Below are positions 29,427 through 40,277 of a stretch of 64,000 nucleotides of DNA, piece after piece. Position numbers and translations under genes: made by a program. Within the stretch, counting starts at the first letter, position 1; the number at the start of each line of letters is the position of its first letter. Location of the stretch: the NCBI RefSeq assembly GCF_028890115.1, contig NZ_JARCJD010000019.1, positions 1 to 64,000 of the forward strand, in the 5' to 3' direction. The notes beneath the pieces were generated by a model, which was given only the letters and a program-made list of their open reading frames with translations, had not been told where the DNA came from and ran no database searches. Origin of the DNA: Phaeobacter sp. QD34_24 (lineage in GTDB: Bacteria; Pseudomonadota; Alphaproteobacteria; Rhodobacterales; Rhodobacteraceae).

Positions 29427-29622
29427 ATTCGCCTCACCTTACCGCATGTGACTCGCGGGTCTCCGCCCCCGGTTATGCCCGGTCTAGCACATTCATTTGA
29501 CGTGCAAAACGCCTTTAACCCACCTTGATCACCACTTGGCAGAGAATGCGCGCCCGGGTCAAGCCTGCCATCCGGCGGAGCCATGCCGCGCGGCAGGAGA
29601 TCAGCCGGACGGTGCAGGCAGG

Positions 29623-29644
29623 AAAAAGGGCGCCGAAGCGCCCC
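29623..29644 (-). terminator. Rho-independent terminator after lpxC
   Basis: A 6-bp GC stem with TTCG tetraloop (29628-29633 with 29638-29643), then TTTTT on the minus strand, 26 bases past the lpxC stop. Confidence 0.9.
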
Positions 29645-29669
29645 GAGCTGCCGTCCAGCAGGGTAAAGA

Positions 29670-30605
29670 TCAGGCCACGCGGCGGCTGGCGACGGGAATT
29701 TCCCCCCAAACCAGGCCCTGACCGGGCAGGCGCGCCACCATGGCCGGGTCACAATCCACCAGACGCACGGCGCCAGGCGTCGCAAAGAGCGCCCGCAACA
29801 GAGTGTTGGTCAGAGCATGTCCCGCGCGCTCACCGATATAATGGCCGATCAGCGGCGCACCGGCCAGCGCCAGGTCTCCCAGCGCGTCCAGCATCTTGTG
29901 GCGCACCGGCTCGTCCGAATGACGCAGCCCTTCGCCGCTTTCGACCCGATCGCCATCGAACACGACCGCGTTTTCACCCGGCACCCCACCCAGGGCCAGG
30001 CCGTTGGCCTGCATGGCCTCAACATCGGCGCGGCGGCAGAAGGTGCGGCTGTCGCACAGCTCGCGGGCAAAGGCACCGTTGCGCAGGTCCAGGGTCTTGC
30101 TTTGGCGGCCAATCGCCTTTTCGGCGAAATCGATATGGAATTCGATGACCAGTCGGTCGCTGGGCAGGAGGGTCGCCTTGGCGCCATCCTTTTCGACCGT
30201 CACTTCCTTCAAGACCTGCAGCGCCTGCACCGGAGCATTCAGGCGGCGTACGCCATCCCGCATGATACCGCGCACAAACGGGGCCGACGACCCATCGAGG
30301 ATCGGAACTTCCGGTCCGTCAATCTCGACCAGGGCGTTGTGGACACCACAGCCCGCCAGAGCCGCCATCACATGTTCCACGGTGGAAACAGAGACGCCCG
30401 CCGCATTGATCAGACGGGTGCACAGTGCGGTGCGTTCCACATAGTCCCAGCGTGCAGGGATCACACTGTCGCCCAGGGCGATATCAGTACGTTTGAAACG
30501 AATGCCATGACCTGCGGCAGCGGGCTTCAGCACCATTCGTGCGGGCTGGCCGGAATGCAGGCCTGCGCCTTCAAATGTCACCGCTGCCTTCAGGGTATTT
30601 TGCAC
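29670..30605 (-). CDS. lpxC: UDP-3-O-acyl-N-acetylglucosamine deacetylase
   Basis: 311 aa. The zinc enzyme of the committed step of lipid A synthesis. Visible are STVEHVMAALAGCGVHN (His78 ligand), IPILDGSS-like PEVPILDGSSAPFV, FAEKAIGRQSKTLD, SRTFCRRADVEAM and RHKMLDALGDLALAG (His and Asp ligands). The start is GTG at 30605 with GAGG nine to ten bases upstream. It is separated from ftsZ by a terminator and 213 bases, so it probably has its own promoter. Confidence 0.96.
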   Translation of the reverse strand: MQNTLKAAVTFEGAGLHSGQPARMVLKPAAAGHGIRFKRTDIALGDSVIPARWDYVERTALCTRLINAAGVSVSTVEHVMAALAGCGVHNALVEIDGPEVPILDGSSAPFVRGIMRDGVRRLNAPVQALQVLKEVTVEKDGAKATLLPSDRLVIEFHIDFAEKAIGRQSKTLDLRNGAFARELCDSRTFCRRADVEAMQANGLALGGVPGENAVVFDGDRVESGEGLRHSDEPVRHKMLDALGDLALAGAPLIGHYIGERAGHALTNTLLRALFATPGAVRLVDCDPAMVARLPGQGLVWGEIPVASRRVA

Positions 30606-30771
30606 GTTGTGCCTCTTCGCTCTGCGTCCAGTCTGCTGGGACTGTCTTTCCGATGATAGGTAAGGAGTCCGGGCGCAAGCCTCAATTCAATCTTTGTAAC
30701 GGATTGAAACATCGCTGTAACGTTTAGGCAAAACCCTGCCGAAACACCCGTAAACCCTTCTACTAAAATAG

Positions 30772-30797
30772 AAAAAGGCCGCCCTGAGGCGACCCTT
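30772..30797 (-). terminator. Rho-independent terminator after ftsZ
   Basis: A 7-bp stem with one G-U pair (30777-30783 with 30788-30794), CTGA loop, followed by TTTTTC on the minus strand. It ends the dcw transcript 22-45 bases past the ftsZ stop. Confidence 0.8.
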
Positions 30798-30818
30798 TAC
30801 TGTCAATATTTCGCGCTA

Positions 30819-32474
30819 TCAGTTGGCTTGACGCCGCAGGAAAGCGGGAATTTCGATGCGTTCCTGGTCCGGGTCCGCCTGCTGTGCGGGCTGCGGCGCA
30901 GCCTGCGGTGCCGCGGCATGCTGCGGCGCTTGCGGCTGTTGGCGCACCTGTTGAGGCTTGCTCTCGCCCCCTTCAGCGGCGCTGCCGGTCATCCGGTGGA
31001 TCAGCGAGTTCAAACCGAAACGGCGCTGTTCCTGTTGCGGGTTCGGCGCCTGTGCGGCGACGGGTCGTTGCGGCTGCTGAGGCGCCTGCTGCTGCTGCGG
31101 CTGTGCCTTTTGGGCGGCGGCCTGCAGGCGCATGATCGCCTCGGGCGACGGGGTGCCGGGTGCGGGGGGCTTGGGCGCCACAAAGGCCTCGGCCGCAACA
31201 TCGGCGGCATCCGCCTGGGGCTGGAACTCGGGCACCTGCGGCTGGTAGGCCGGCGGCGGCAGGCCGTCGTCATCATAGACTTCAGCGGCTGCGGCGGGTT
31301 GGGCTGCTTGCTCGGTGGCCGGAGCCGCTTCCAAGCCTTCGAACAGGCTCGGCTCCGGCGCCTCGGTGGTTTCGGCAGACGCGGCGACGGGTTGCTCGAC
31401 CGGGGCATCCAGCTCCAGCGGCGCGGCGCGGGTCTCTTCGACGCTGACGGTTTTCTTCAGCGGTGCGGCCATGGGTCGGCGCGGCACCGGCATGTCGGTG
31501 TTTACCTCGGAAGCATCAATCCCGGTCGCAACCACGGACACCCGCATCTTGCCTTCCATATCGGTGTCGAGCGTAGAGCCGACGATGATATTGGCGTCCG
31601 GGTCCACCTCTTCGCGGATCCGGTTGGCAGCTTCGTCCAGTTCGAACAGGGTCAGATCATGCGCACCGGTGATATTGATCAGCACGCCGCGTGCACCGCG
31701 CAGGGAGATCTCGTCCAACAGCGGGTTGGCGATCGCCTTTTCGGCGGCCTGGATCGCGCGATCTTCGCCCTCGGCCTCGCCGGTGCCCATCATCGCCTTG
31801 CCCATCTCGTCCATCACGGCGCGCACATCGGCAAAGTCGAGGTTGATCAGGCCTGGGCGCACCATCAGATCGGTGACACCCTTCACGCCCTGATAGAGCA
31901 CATCGTCTGCCATCGAGAAGGCCTCGGTGAAGGTGGTCTTCTCATTGGCGAGGCGGAACAGGTTCTGGTTCGGGATGATGATCAGCGTGTCGACCACCTT
32001 CTGCAGCGCCTCGACGCCCTCTTCCGCCTGGCGCATGCGCTTGCCGCCTTCGAACTGGAAGGGCTTGGTGACGACGCCGACGGTCAGCACGCCAAGCTCA
32101 CGGGCGGCCTGAGCAATGATCGGGGCCGCGCCGGTGCCGGTACCACCGCCCATACCGGCGGTGATGAAGCACATATGCGCGCCCGCGAGGTGATCGACGA
32201 TCTGTTCGATGCTCTCTTCGGCTGCGGCAGAGCCAACCTGCGGACGGGCGCCCGCGCCCAAGCCCTCGGTGACCTTGATCCCCAGCTGGATACGGCTTTT
32301 GGCGGCGCTTTGCTGCAGCGCCTGGGCATCTGTGTTGGCGACGACGAAATCGACCCCCTCCAGCGCCTTTGCGATCATATTGTTGACCGCGTTACCACCG
32401 GCACCTCCAACACCAAAGACGGTGATCTTGGGCTTCAACTCTTCCTGTCCGGGCAACGAGAGGTTCAATGTCAT
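30819..32474 (-). CDS. ftsZ: Cell division protein FtsZ
   Basis: 551 aa, longer than the ~380 aa of E. coli. GTPase core about 1-320: [26 protein letters not shown], tubulin signature [20 protein letters not shown], synergy loop [12 protein letters not shown] ~200-residue linker rich in Pro/Ala/Gln/Glu follows, then the conserved C-terminal peptide [12 protein letters not shown], which binds FtsA. Long linkers are common in alphaproteobacterial FtsZ. The frame reaches 32603, but the ATG at 32474 (AGGCGGAAAG upstream) starts the normal N-terminus. FtsZ forms the cytokinetic ring. Confidence 0.97.
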   Translation of the reverse strand: MTLNLSLPGQEELKPKITVFGVGGAGGNAVNNMIAKALEGVDFVVANTDAQALQQSAAKSRIQLGIKVTEGLGAGARPQVGSAAAEESIEQIVDHLAGAHMCFITAGMGGGTGTGAAPIIAQAARELGVLTVGVVTKPFQFEGGKRMRQAEEGVEALQKVVDTLIIIPNQNLFRLANEKTTFTEAFSMADDVLYQGVKGVTDLMVRPGLINLDFADVRAVMDEMGKAMMGTGEAEGEDRAIQAAEKAIANPLLDEISLRGARGVLINITGAHDLTLFELDEAANRIREEVDPDANIIVGSTLDTDMEGKMRVSVVATGIDASEVNTDMPVPRRPMAAPLKKTVSVEETRAAPLELDAPVEQPVAASAETTEAPEPSLFEGLEAAPATEQAAQPAAAAEVYDDDGLPPPAYQPQVPEFQPQADAADVAAEAFVAPKPPAPGTPSPEAIMRLQAAAQKAQPQQQQAPQQPQRPVAAQAPNPQQEQRRFGLNSLIHRMTGSAAEGGESKPQQVRQQPQAPQHAAAPQAAPQPAQQADPDQERIEIPAFLRRQAN

Positions 32475-32869
32475 GCTCTTTCCGCCTGTGTTTGCAGCCC
32501 TCCCGCAAGGGCCTTTTCCTGACTTTTCTGCACAAACAGTACCGCAGCCTCGGAGTCGCGTCATCCCAAAAAGCGAAATCAGCCACAAAATATGGGGTTC
32601 CACCCAAAAATATTCGCGGTATTTCGCCGAGGGAGACAGATATAGCGGCCAATGACAGTCGCCATACTATTACCTAAGCAGTCCCGGCCCCTTCTGGTGG
32701 CCGGATTAGATCCTCTGGTATCGCGCTGTGGCCACTGCCCGGCCAGCTGTTCCGACGCTTGATGCGTTCGTTAAGAAGAACCTAACGCCTCTTTTCGCCG
32801 CTGTCACGGGGGCGAAGGCACTGAACAGATGTTTTTTGCCCTTGAAAGGCCCGAAAACCGATCGAGATC
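32475..32869 (-). promoter_or_regulatory. ftsA-ftsZ intergenic control region
   Basis: 395 bases with no supported gene; this unusually long gap in an otherwise tight cluster probably carries ftsZ promoters. On the minus strand TTAG-N7-TTAAC (32770-32785) is one mismatch from the CtrA consensus TTAA-N7-TTAAC. A CCGGCC/GGCCGG hairpin lies near 32684-32706. One GANTC site is near 32552. Individual promoters are not resolved. Confidence 0.45.
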
Positions 32870-34204
32870 CTACCAGTTGTCCTTGAACCACTTGACCGCA
32901 CGGCGCAAGGAGCGGGCCGGATAGCGGTCCACCGGCATTTCGAAATCCCACCATTCATCCTGCGGATGCGCCGCAAACAGGCTCAACCCCACCGCCGAGG
33001 CAAAGCCTGGCCCGGTGGCCGACTGCGGTAGGCCATGCACCCGCAAGGGACGTCCCAGGCGCACCTGCTGCCCCAGGATCCGGCTGGCCAGCGCATCCAG
33101 CCCCATGATCTGGCTGGAGCCACCGGTCAGAACGATCTGCTGGCTTGGCAGGTATTCGAAACCGGCTGCATCCAGGCGCACGCGCACCTCTTCCAGGATT
33201 TCCTCGACGCGGGGGCGCATGATGCCGATCAGCTCGGCGCGGCTGACCGTGCGCCGGTCGTGCTCCCAATCGCCGGTATCCCCGCCGATATCGATCATGT
33301 CCCGGTCATCGGCTCCCGTGGCGTGGACGCCACCGCAGAAGGTCTTGATCCGCTCGGCATTGGCCATGGGAACGCCCAGCCCCATGGAGATGTCGCTGGT
33401 GATGTGGTCGCCGCCCATGCGCACCGCATCGGCATAGATCATGTGTTTCTTCATGAAGACCGAAATGGAGGTCGATCCGCCGCCCATGTCGATACAGGCC
33501 GCGCCCAGCTCCTGCTCGTCCTCGACCAGCGCCGCATAGCCCGAGGCGTAGGCCGACGAAGCGATGCCCGCCAGTTCCAGATCGCAACGCTGAATGCAGC
33601 GCATCAGGTTTTGCACGGTAGAGGAATCCACCGTCAGCATATGCATGTCCACCGACAGGGTCTGCCCCATCTGGCCGCGCGGATCGGACAGGCCCGAGCG
33701 GTTGTCCAGCGCGAAGTTCACCGGTTGTGCATGCACCACCTCGCGCCCAGCGCCATAGTCCGGCACCTCGCAGGCGGCCAGCACCCGGGCCACCTCGTTC
33801 TCAGAGACCTCCTGATCCTGCAGTTCCACCGTGGCATCCAGCCCGTAGGACCGGGGGTTGGCCCCGGAAAAACAGGCAATCACGTGATCGACGCGCACGC
33901 CCGCCATCTTTTGCGCCGCCTGTACGGCGGTGCGGATTGCCCGTTCGGTTTCCTGCATGGCGGCAATTTCGCCGAATTGCACCCCGCGCGACCGCGTGGT
34001 GGCGGCACCGATCACCCGGAACCCCGATTGCCCTGCAAGCGACCCGATCGAGCCGTCCTCGCTCACCCCGCTGGCGCCATCAAAGCGCAGCACCAGGCAG
34101 GCGATCTTGGAACTGCCCACATCGAGAATGGCAACAACGCCACGCTGCAAAGCCTGGCGCCGCATCTGCCGCATGGCACGCTGCGATTGATATAGATCCG
34201 TCAT
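32870..34204 (-). CDS. ftsA: Cell division protein FtsA
   Basis: 444 aa. Actin-like ATPase that anchors FtsZ. Phosphate-1 motif VVAILDVGSSKIACLVL, SHS2 (1C) subdomain about 105-190, AACIDMGGGSTSISVF (phosphate 2), IVLTGGSSQIMGLDALAS (adenosine motif), and a C-terminal amphipathic, basic/aromatic segment (RYPARSLRRAVKWFKDNW) that fits the membrane-targeting helix. The N-terminus carries ~23 extra polar/basic residues, as in other alphaproteobacteria. It starts one base after the ftsQ stop. Confidence 0.96.
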   Translation of the reverse strand: MTDLYQSQRAMRQMRRQALQRGVVAILDVGSSKIACLVLRFDGASGVSEDGSIGSLAGQSGFRVIGAATTRSRGVQFGEIAAMQETERAIRTAVQAAQKMAGVRVDHVIACFSGANPRSYGLDATVELQDQEVSENEVARVLAACEVPDYGAGREVVHAQPVNFALDNRSGLSDPRGQMGQTLSVDMHMLTVDSSTVQNLMRCIQRCDLELAGIASSAYASGYAALVEDEQELGAACIDMGGGSTSISVFMKKHMIYADAVRMGGDHITSDISMGLGVPMANAERIKTFCGGVHATGADDRDMIDIGGDTGDWEHDRRTVSRAELIGIMRPRVEEILEEVRVRLDAAGFEYLPSQQIVLTGGSSQIMGLDALASRILGQQVRLGRPLRVHGLPQSATGPGFASAVGLSLFAAHPQDEWWDFEMPVDRYPARSLRRAVKWFKDNW

Positions 34205-34205
34205 C

Positions 34206-35114
34206 CTACAGCCCCCCGCCGTTCATTTCCCTGATCCGCCACCAGTCTTCCACCGCGTTTTGCGACATCCGCACCGTCGGACGTTCTGCAATACGCATAT
34301 CCACCGCCGCCACGTCGCGTTCAAGCAGATCCTTCACTTCGCTGACCACAATTACCCGCTCCAGTGCCTGCACCGGGTTTACCTCGGGCAGAAGAATGCG
34401 CTGTCCACGGTCCAGAACCACGTCCCAGCGCCGTTCGCCGACCCGCACCAAACCGCGCATCCGCGCGCCCAGCGGGGCGGCCGCTGCAAAGAGCTTCAGC
34501 GCCTCGGCCGCCTTGGCATCGGCACCGCGCCCGGCAATCAGCGGCAGGCCCGGATGCAGGCTGCGCCGACCCAATTCGGCCACATGGGCGCCGGTTTCGT
34601 CCAGAAGCGCCAGCCCGTCACGGCTGCGCCAGATCAGGGCCGGCTGACGCTCTTCCACATCGACCTGCAGGATACCACCCGGGCGAATGCGTACGCTGGC
34701 TGTCTTCACCGGGTCCAGGCCCTCGATCACATCCCGGATCTGCGCCAGATCCAGGTCAAATGAGCTGAGCGGAAAATCAAGCGAGACCACCTCGCGGATG
34801 TCCTCCGAGACGCTGCTGCCCGCCCCATCGATGGCCATCACGTTGACGCGGAATTCCGGACGATCCTCGATCGAGGCACGGATGGAATGCACCGTGCCCA
34901 GAACCGCATCGCGCCGTCCTTCATCGGCCAGGAAGGCGCTTGCCGCTGCGAAAACCAGGCAGAAGGGCACGCCAAAGCGCAGTCCGAACCGGATGCCGGG
35001 TGTCAGCATCCAGCGCTGCAAACGGTATTTCAGTCGCGATGGCGCCGGATCTGCCGCGGCAGCGCCCTGCCCCGTGATCTTGCCTGTGATCTTGCGCCGG
35101 ATCAGCGACCGCAT
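34206..35114 (-). CDS. ftsQ: Cell division protein FtsQ
   Basis: 302 aa. Short cytoplasmic N-terminus, one membrane helix (about 42-62: [24 protein letters not shown]), then the periplasmic POTRA (about 80-150, ...[45 protein letters not shown]) and beta domains. It bridges early and late divisome proteins. The ATG at 35114 has GGAGG seven bases upstream; a longer frame to 35141 is less likely. It overlaps the end of ddl by 13 bases. Confidence 0.94.
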   Translation of the reverse strand: MRSLIRRKITGKITGQGAAAADPAPSRLKYRLQRWMLTPGIRFGLRFGVPFCLVFAAASAFLADEGRRDAVLGTVHSIRASIEDRPEFRVNVMAIDGAGSSVSEDIREVVSLDFPLSSFDLDLAQIRDVIEGLDPVKTASVRIRPGGILQVDVEERQPALIWRSRDGLALLDETGAHVAELGRRSLHPGLPLIAGRGADAKAAEALKLFAAAAPLGARMRGLVRVGERRWDVVLDRGQRILLPEVNPVQALERVIVVSEVKDLLERDVAAVDMRIAERPTVRMSQNAVEDWWRIREMNGGGL

Positions 35115-36025
35115 GAGGCATCCTCCACCATCCAGGCGCACATCTGGCCAAAACTCATGCCAACCACAGAGGCCTGTTCCGGCGTCAGGGAGGTCGGCGT
35201 CATTCCGGGCTGGGTGTTGGTCTCAAGCAGGACCAGCCCCGCCGCGCCCTTGCTGTCGTCCCAGCGAAAGTCGGTGCGGCTGACACCACGGCAGCCCAGC
35301 GCCTGATGGGCGCGAAGCGCATAATCGAGGCACATATCGAAGATATCAGCGGGGATATTGGCGGGCATTTCATGACGTGACCCACCCGGGGCGTATTTTG
35401 CATCGTAGTCATACCAGCCATCGGTCAGGATCTCGGTCACGCTGAGGGCACGATCCCCCATCACCGTCGCGGTCAGCTCGCGCCCCGGCACATAGGCTTC
35501 GACCATGAGCTGATCGGGCATCTCATCCGCAAGCACCGGAGGGCCATTGGCGGCTTCATGCACCAGGTAGATCCCGACGCTGGAGCCTTCGTTGTAGGGC
35601 TTGACCACATATGGCGGCTCCATGACATGCGACGCCGCAACAGCGGATTTTTCGAACAATCCACCGGGCGCCACAGGAAGGCCCGCCTGCGCATAGACCT
35701 GTTTGGCCTTTTCCTTGTCCATCGCCAGGGCCGAGGCCAGAACGCCGGAATGGGTATAGGGCAGCCCCATCCATTCCAGCAGGCCCTGAACGCAGCCATC
35801 CTCGCCCCAGCGGCCATGCAGGGCATTGAACACCACATCGGGCCCTGCGGCCTCAAGCCGGGCGCAGAGGTCGGAACCTGCGTCCACTTCGATCACCTGG
35901 TAGCCTTCGCCCCTCAGCGCGGCGGCGCATTCACGCCCGGAAGACAGGGACACCTCGCGCTCAGCCGAGGGGCCGCCCATCAATACCGCCACTTTCGGGA
36001 GTGTCCTGCTCGACTCACTCACCAC
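35102..36025 (-). CDS. ddl: D-alanine--D-alanine ligase
   Basis: 307 aa ATP-grasp ligase that makes D-Ala-D-Ala for UDP-MurNAc-pentapeptide. Visible: [88 protein letters not shown], and [21 protein letters not shown] (metal-binding Glu/Asn). The start is one of two adjacent GTG codons (36025 or 36022) preceded by GAGG; no ATG is placed before the conserved region. Confidence 0.96.
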   Translation of the reverse strand: MVSESSRTLPKVAVLMGGPSAEREVSLSSGRECAAALRGEGYQVIEVDAGSDLCARLEAAGPDVVFNALHGRWGEDGCVQGLLEWMGLPYTHSGVLASALAMDKEKAKQVYAQAGLPVAPGGLFEKSAVAASHVMEPPYVVKPYNEGSSVGIYLVHEAANGPPVLADEMPDQLMVEAYVPGRELTATVMGDRALSVTEILTDGWYDYDAKYAPGGSRHEMPANIPADIFDMCLDYALRAHQALGCRGVSRTDFRWDDSKGAAGLVLLETNTQPGMTPTSLTPEQASVVGMSFGQMCAWMVEDASCGR

Positions 36026-36341
36026 AAGCGCCTCAATGTTATCGGGCTTTGCGCCCCTGTTTCTTGGGACCGGTTTTGGTCCGCTTTTTGCCTAGGTCAC
36101 CTGCGGCAGCAGCCACGACAACCCTGTAATTCTTATCGGAGGCAATACCGCCGAGGATGGATCATAAGATGATCCCCCTTCGGCCATTATTACGCCGGAA
36201 CAGTTACCGGGGTATTAACGCCCTCTTTACCATGCTTAATGGATTCGCATTTTTATTAAACCGATTAAGCCATGGCGATCCAGCCAAATCAACGGCGACC
36301 CGCGCATTGAGCGGTATTTGCCAATCGCTGCATCCTTGCGG
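36026..36341 (-). promoter_or_regulatory. murB-ddl intergenic region
   Basis: 316 bases, AT-rich in the middle (36180-36290), on the minus strand between murB and ddl. It may contain a promoter for ddl-ftsQ-ftsA. TTAA-rich stretches (36212-36230, 36256-36272) resemble, but do not match, CtrA boxes. One minus-strand frame ending at 36042-36044 encodes a short basic peptide ([20 protein letters not shown]) but has only a GTG start; I do not call it. Confidence 0.4.
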
Positions 36342-37292
36342 TCACTTTGAGGCCGGATCGGGCAGCGGTTCACCAATGCGCATGATCTCCCACTGCAGGG
36401 TTATCCCGGAGTTTTCAAAGACCTTTTGGCGCACCGTTTCACCCAGCCCTTCCAGATCCGCCGCGCTGGCATTGTCCGCGTTGATCAGGAAGTTCGGGTG
36501 TTTCTCGCTCATCTGCGCCCCGCCCAGGCGTGCGCCGCGCAGCCCCGCATCATCGATGACCTTCCAGGCCTTCAGATCATGCACGTCCCCCGCCTGCCCG
36601 GTCGAGGAATAACCCGCCGGGTTGCGGAAGGTGGAGCCGGCCGAGCGGTCCTTGACCGGCTGGGTCTCGTCGCGCTTTCTCAGCTGCTCTTCCATGCGGG
36701 CATGCAAGGCACCGGGCTCCCCCTGCGGCGCCTTGAACCGGGCCGAGACCAGAACCGCGCCGTCGGGAAACTGCGTCTGACGATAGGCGAACTGCAGATC
36801 CTCTGCGTGCACCTCCTTTACCTCGCCCGCGCGGGTGACCACGGTGGCCGACTGGAAGACATCCGCCGTGTAAGAGCCATAACAGCCCGCATTCATCCGC
36901 ACCGCGCCGCCGATGGAACCGGGAATGGTCCGCAGAAAGGTCAGGTCCAACCCCGCATCGGCGGCCTTGCGCGCCACATGGGCATCCAGCGCCGCAGCGC
37001 CGACGGTGACGGTATCGCCCTCGACCTCGATCTGGTTGAAGCCGCGCCCCAGCCGGATCACCACCGCCCGGATGCCACCATCACGCACGATCAAGTTCGA
37101 CCCCACGCCCATGGGAAAGACCTCTACCTCCGCAGGCAGGACCCGCAGGAAGTCCTGAAGATCCGCAAGGTCGGCAGGTTGGAACAGCACATCCGCAGGG
37201 CCGCCCACGCGCAGCCAGGTGAGGTCCGCGAGGCTGCGCCCCTCGGTCAGGCGTCCGCGCACTTGGGGGAGGGAATTGGAGATATCGGTCAT
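36342..37292 (-). CDS. murB: UDP-N-acetylenolpyruvoylglucosamine reductase
   Basis: 316 aa flavoenzyme that reduces UDP-GlcNAc-enolpyruvate to UDP-MurNAc. FAD-binding PCMH-type domain: [55 protein letters not shown]-terminal domain with [10 protein letters not shown] (catalytic Ser), [30 protein letters not shown]. The start is uncertain: ATG at 37292 (chosen) or at 37316; neither has a strong ribosome site. It lies 89 bases downstream of the DUF2484 gene. Confidence 0.95.
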   Translation of the reverse strand: MTDISNSLPQVRGRLTEGRSLADLTWLRVGGPADVLFQPADLADLQDFLRVLPAEVEVFPMGVGSNLIVRDGGIRAVVIRLGRGFNQIEVEGDTVTVGAAALDAHVARKAADAGLDLTFLRTIPGSIGGAVRMNAGCYGSYTADVFQSATVVTRAGEVKEVHAEDLQFAYRQTQFPDGAVLVSARFKAPQGEPGALHARMEEQLRKRDETQPVKDRSAGSTFRNPAGYSSTGQAGDVHDLKAWKVIDDAGLRGARLGGAQMSEKHPNFLINADNASAADLEGLGETVRQKVFENSGITLQWEIMRIGEPLPDPASK

Positions 37293-37381
37293 GTCAGGTC
37301 GCTCGTTCGCTTTCATGCAGGGTGTACGGCAAACCCGAAGAGGAGAAAAGGGTCGCAACGGAGCGGCAGATGGCTCTGAAC

Positions 37382-37633
37382 TCAGCTTTGCAACAGGATC
37401 CGGCGCAGCCAGCGGCCGAAATAGATCACCGGCCAACGCAACACGCTCATGCCCGCGATCAGCACCGCCAACCCCCACCAGGGGCCGTTCTCATAGGTCA
37501 CATAGCCAAGGAGCGGGATCCCGACAGCGATCAGCCCATAGGCGCGGCGCCAGTGGTTGTCGCGGCTGGGCAACATCGCCAGAAGGTTCGCCGCGAAGGC
37601 CCAAAGCGCCGCCAGGGTCAGGGACAGGGTCAC
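37382..37633 (-). CDS. DUF2484 family small membrane protein
   Basis: 83 aa with two to three hydrophobic helices (about 1-22, 32-46, 50-68) and a basic C-terminus ([18 protein letters not shown]). This is the DUF2484 family, seen in Rhodobacteraceae beside murB/murC. The start is GTG at 37633, which overlaps the permease stop as GTGA, so it is translationally coupled to the permease. Its conserved place in the dcw cluster suggests an envelope role; none is proven to my knowledge. Confidence 0.85.
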   Translation of the reverse strand: MTLSLTLAALWAFAANLLAMLPSRDNHWRRAYGLIAVGIPLLGYVTYENGPWWGLAVLIAGMSVLRWPVIYFGRWLRRILLQS

Positions 37634-38829
37634 AGCATCCCCCCCAGCGCCGTGATCAGCGCGATGGCAGAGAGGACAAGACCGACGACCGGCACCGCCA
37701 TCGGCACCTCGAAGGGCGCAGCCGGGGCGCGGCGTTTCTGCAGGATCAGGGCGAGGTTCACCAGGACGAAGACCGACAGCAGCACCGAAGATGTCACCTC
37801 GGCCAGGCGGTCCACAGAAAAGAACAGCCCCGTCAGGATCACGGCAGCACCCAGCACGATGGTGGCCAGAACCGGTGTGCCAAACCGGGGGTTCGCATGG
37901 CGAAAGACTGCCAAACCGGGCGTACGTTTACCCAAGCCGAACAGCACCCGCGAGGCCATGACGATCTGCGCCAGAACCCCGTTGAGCGCGGCAAAGACCG
38001 CGATATAGGAGAGGAAATCGGGGCTCGTGCCGCGCGCCACCTGCCAGACCAGCGCCAGCGGGCTGGTGGATTGCGACAGTGCGTTCACCGAAACCGTGCG
38101 CACCGCCGCCCAGCAGACCAGCGCGTAAATCACCGATGTGATCGCCAGCGACAACAGGATCGCCCGTGGCAGGCTGCGGGTCGGCTCTGACACCTCCTCG
38201 GCCATGTTGACGATATCCTCGAAACCGATGAAGGCAAAGAAGGCCAGAACCGCACCAAGGCCAAGCCCCGCCATGATCGACATCTCCGGCAAGGTGGCGG
38301 GTGCGGCCCAATCGGCGGAAGGTTCTGCGGTGCCCCCGGCCCAGATCACCAGGGCAAGGCCCACCAGTTCGATGGCGGTGAAAACCGCTGCCAGCGACAG
38401 GCTTTCCAGCACGCCGATCACAGCCACCCCCACGAGCATCAGCCCCATGACCACGATTGCCAGGGCGCTGTCCACACCTGTCGCAGCGGTCAGATATCCG
38501 GCACCACCGCGTAAGACGGCTCCGGCCGAAACGGTTCCCGCGACCACCACCGCAAGCCCCACGAACAGCGCCATGGCTTGCGAGGAAAACCCCTGCCCGA
38601 CAAAGGCGGCCTCTCCGGCGGCTTCGGGCAAGCGGGTGGAAAACTCGGCATAGCTCAGCGCGGTCGGGGCTGCGATCAGCCCGGCCAGGACAAAGGACAG
38701 CGGCGCCCAGATCCCGGCATCCGCGACAACGGCGCCGACCAGCACATAGATCCCCGCCCCCACCATGACACCGACACCGTAGGCGGTCAGAAGTCCCAGT
38801 CCGATCCGGCGTTTCAACGGCTCTGCCAT
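37630..38829 (-). CDS. APC family amino acid permease
   Basis: 399 aa, about eleven to twelve hydrophobic helices. The first helix has the APC signature GLGLLTAYGVGVMVGAGIYVLVG; AFFAFIGFEDIVNMAEEVSEPTRSLPRAI is the conserved helix-6/loop region. The substrate cannot be read. It sits in the same direction between murC (21 bases upstream) and DUF2484 (4-base overlap), an uncommon insertion into the dcw cluster. Base composition matches its neighbours, so the insertion does not look recent. Confidence 0.93.
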   Translation of the reverse strand: MAEPLKRRIGLGLLTAYGVGVMVGAGIYVLVGAVVADAGIWAPLSFVLAGLIAAPTALSYAEFSTRLPEAAGEAAFVGQGFSSQAMALFVGLAVVVAGTVSAGAVLRGGAGYLTAATGVDSALAIVVMGLMLVGVAVIGVLESLSLAAVFTAIELVGLALVIWAGGTAEPSADWAAPATLPEMSIMAGLGLGAVLAFFAFIGFEDIVNMAEEVSEPTRSLPRAILLSLAITSVIYALVCWAAVRTVSVNALSQSTSPLALVWQVARGTSPDFLSYIAVFAALNGVLAQIVMASRVLFGLGKRTPGLAVFRHANPRFGTPVLATIVLGAAVILTGLFFSVDRLAEVTSSVLLSVFVLVNLALILQKRRAPAAPFEVPMAVPVVGLVLSAIALITALGGML

Positions 38830-38850
38830 GGGGTACTCCCTTGTTCGGTA

Positions 38851-40269
38851 TCAGGTTTGACTCTTGTTGAGGCGCGCGGGCAATCCGTTGGCCCAGGCGC
38901 TGATCGTCCCCGCCCCAAGGCAGACCACCATGTCGCCCGGCCGGGCCTGTTCGCGCACCAATCGCTCCAGATCATCTTCGCTCAAGATGGCACGGGCATG
39001 ACGGTGACCATGGCGAATGAGCCCCGCCACCAGATCATCGCGGCTGGCGCCCTCGATCGGGTCCTCTCCGGCGGCAAAGACCTCGGCAATGGCAACCACA
39101 TCGGCATCGTTGAAACAGGAGCAGAAGTCATCAAACAGAGACGACAGCCGCGAATAGCGGTGCGGCTGATGCACGGCGATGACGCGGGCATCGCTGTCGG
39201 CGCCAATCGCCTGGCGCGCCGCCTTCAGCACGGCGGCGATCTCTACCGGGTGATGGCCGTAGTCGTCGATGATGGTGACGCCGTCCACCTCGCCCACCTT
39301 GGTGAAGCGGCGGTTGACCCCGCCGAATGCAGCCAGCGCCGTGCGGATCTCATCCCCGTTCATGCCCAGATGGCGCGCAACGGCCACCGCCGACAGCGCG
39401 TTGGAGACATTGTGATCGCCCGGCATCGGCAGGGTGCAACCTTCGATCTTTTTGCCTTCGGATTGAAGCAAGATGTCGAAATGGGCAACACCGGCCTTGT
39501 AGGTCAGGTTCACCGCGCGCACATCGGCCTGGGCATTGAAGCCATAGGTGACAACACGGCGGTCGGTGATGCGCCCCACCAGGGCCTGCACCTCGGGGTG
39601 GTCGGTGCAGCAGACGGCAACACCATAGAAGGGAATGTTGGAGACGAAGTTGTAGAACCCGTCGCGCAGGGTATCGAAGTCACCCCAATGTTCCATATGC
39701 TCGGGGTCGATATTGGTGACCACGGCGATGGTCGCGGGCAGGCGGTTGAAGGTGCCGTCGCTTTCATCGGCTTCGACCACCATCCATTCTCCCTGCCCCA
39801 TGCGCGCGTTCGACCCATAGGCGTGGATGATGCCGCCATTGACCACGGTGGGATCGAAATGCCCCGCCACCATCAGCTCTGCCATCATGGTGGTGGTGGT
39901 CGTCTTGCCGTGGGTTCCGGCAATGGCGATGTTGGATTTGAGCCGCATCAACTCGGCCAGCATCTCGGCCCGGCGCACGATGGGCAGGCCACGGCGGCGT
40001 GCCTCGTCCAGTTCCGGATTGCCGGGTTTGATCGCAGAGGAGATCACCACCACCTCGGCGTCCTCAAGGTTCTCGGCCCGCTGGCCTTCGAAGACCAGCG
40101 CCCCCAGGGTTTCCAGCCGCTGGGTGATCTTGGAGGATTTCAGGTCCGATCCCTGCACCACATAGCCAAGGTTCAACAAGACCTCGGCAATGCCCGACAT
40201 GCCGATACCGCCAATGCCGACGAAATGGATCGGGCCGACGTCTCCGGGCAGTTTGGTGGCTGGTGTCAT
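38851..40269 (-). CDS. murC: UDP-N-acetylmuramate--L-alanine ligase
   Basis: 472 aa Mur ligase that adds the first stem residue, L-Ala. [27 protein letters not shown] (UDP-binding), P-loop [66 protein letters not shown], and [17 protein letters not shown] with HQPHRYSR. The ATG at 40269 lies eight bases after the murG stop. Confidence 0.97.
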   Translation of the reverse strand: MTPATKLPGDVGPIHFVGIGGIGMSGIAEVLLNLGYVVQGSDLKSSKITQRLETLGALVFEGQRAENLEDAEVVVISSAIKPGNPELDEARRRGLPIVRRAEMLAELMRLKSNIAIAGTHGKTTTTTMMAELMVAGHFDPTVVNGGIIHAYGSNARMGQGEWMVVEADESDGTFNRLPATIAVVTNIDPEHMEHWGDFDTLRDGFYNFVSNIPFYGVAVCCTDHPEVQALVGRITDRRVVTYGFNAQADVRAVNLTYKAGVAHFDILLQSEGKKIEGCTLPMPGDHNVSNALSAVAVARHLGMNGDEIRTALAAFGGVNRRFTKVGEVDGVTIIDDYGHHPVEIAAVLKAARQAIGADSDARVIAVHQPHRYSRLSSLFDDFCSCFNDADVVAIAEVFAAGEDPIEGASRDDLVAGLIRHGHRHARAILSEDDLERLVREQARPGDMVVCLGAGTISAWANGLPARLNKSQT

Positions 40270-40277
40270 GATCTCTG

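Noticed and set aside
30828-32522. 564-codon plus-strand frame
   Set aside because: Antisense shadow of ftsZ; Leu/Arg/Gly-biased translation.
36042-36125. Short basic peptide frame upstream of ddl
   Set aside because: Only ~26 codons from a GTG with a poor ribosome site; low-complexity Lys/Arg tail could be chance.
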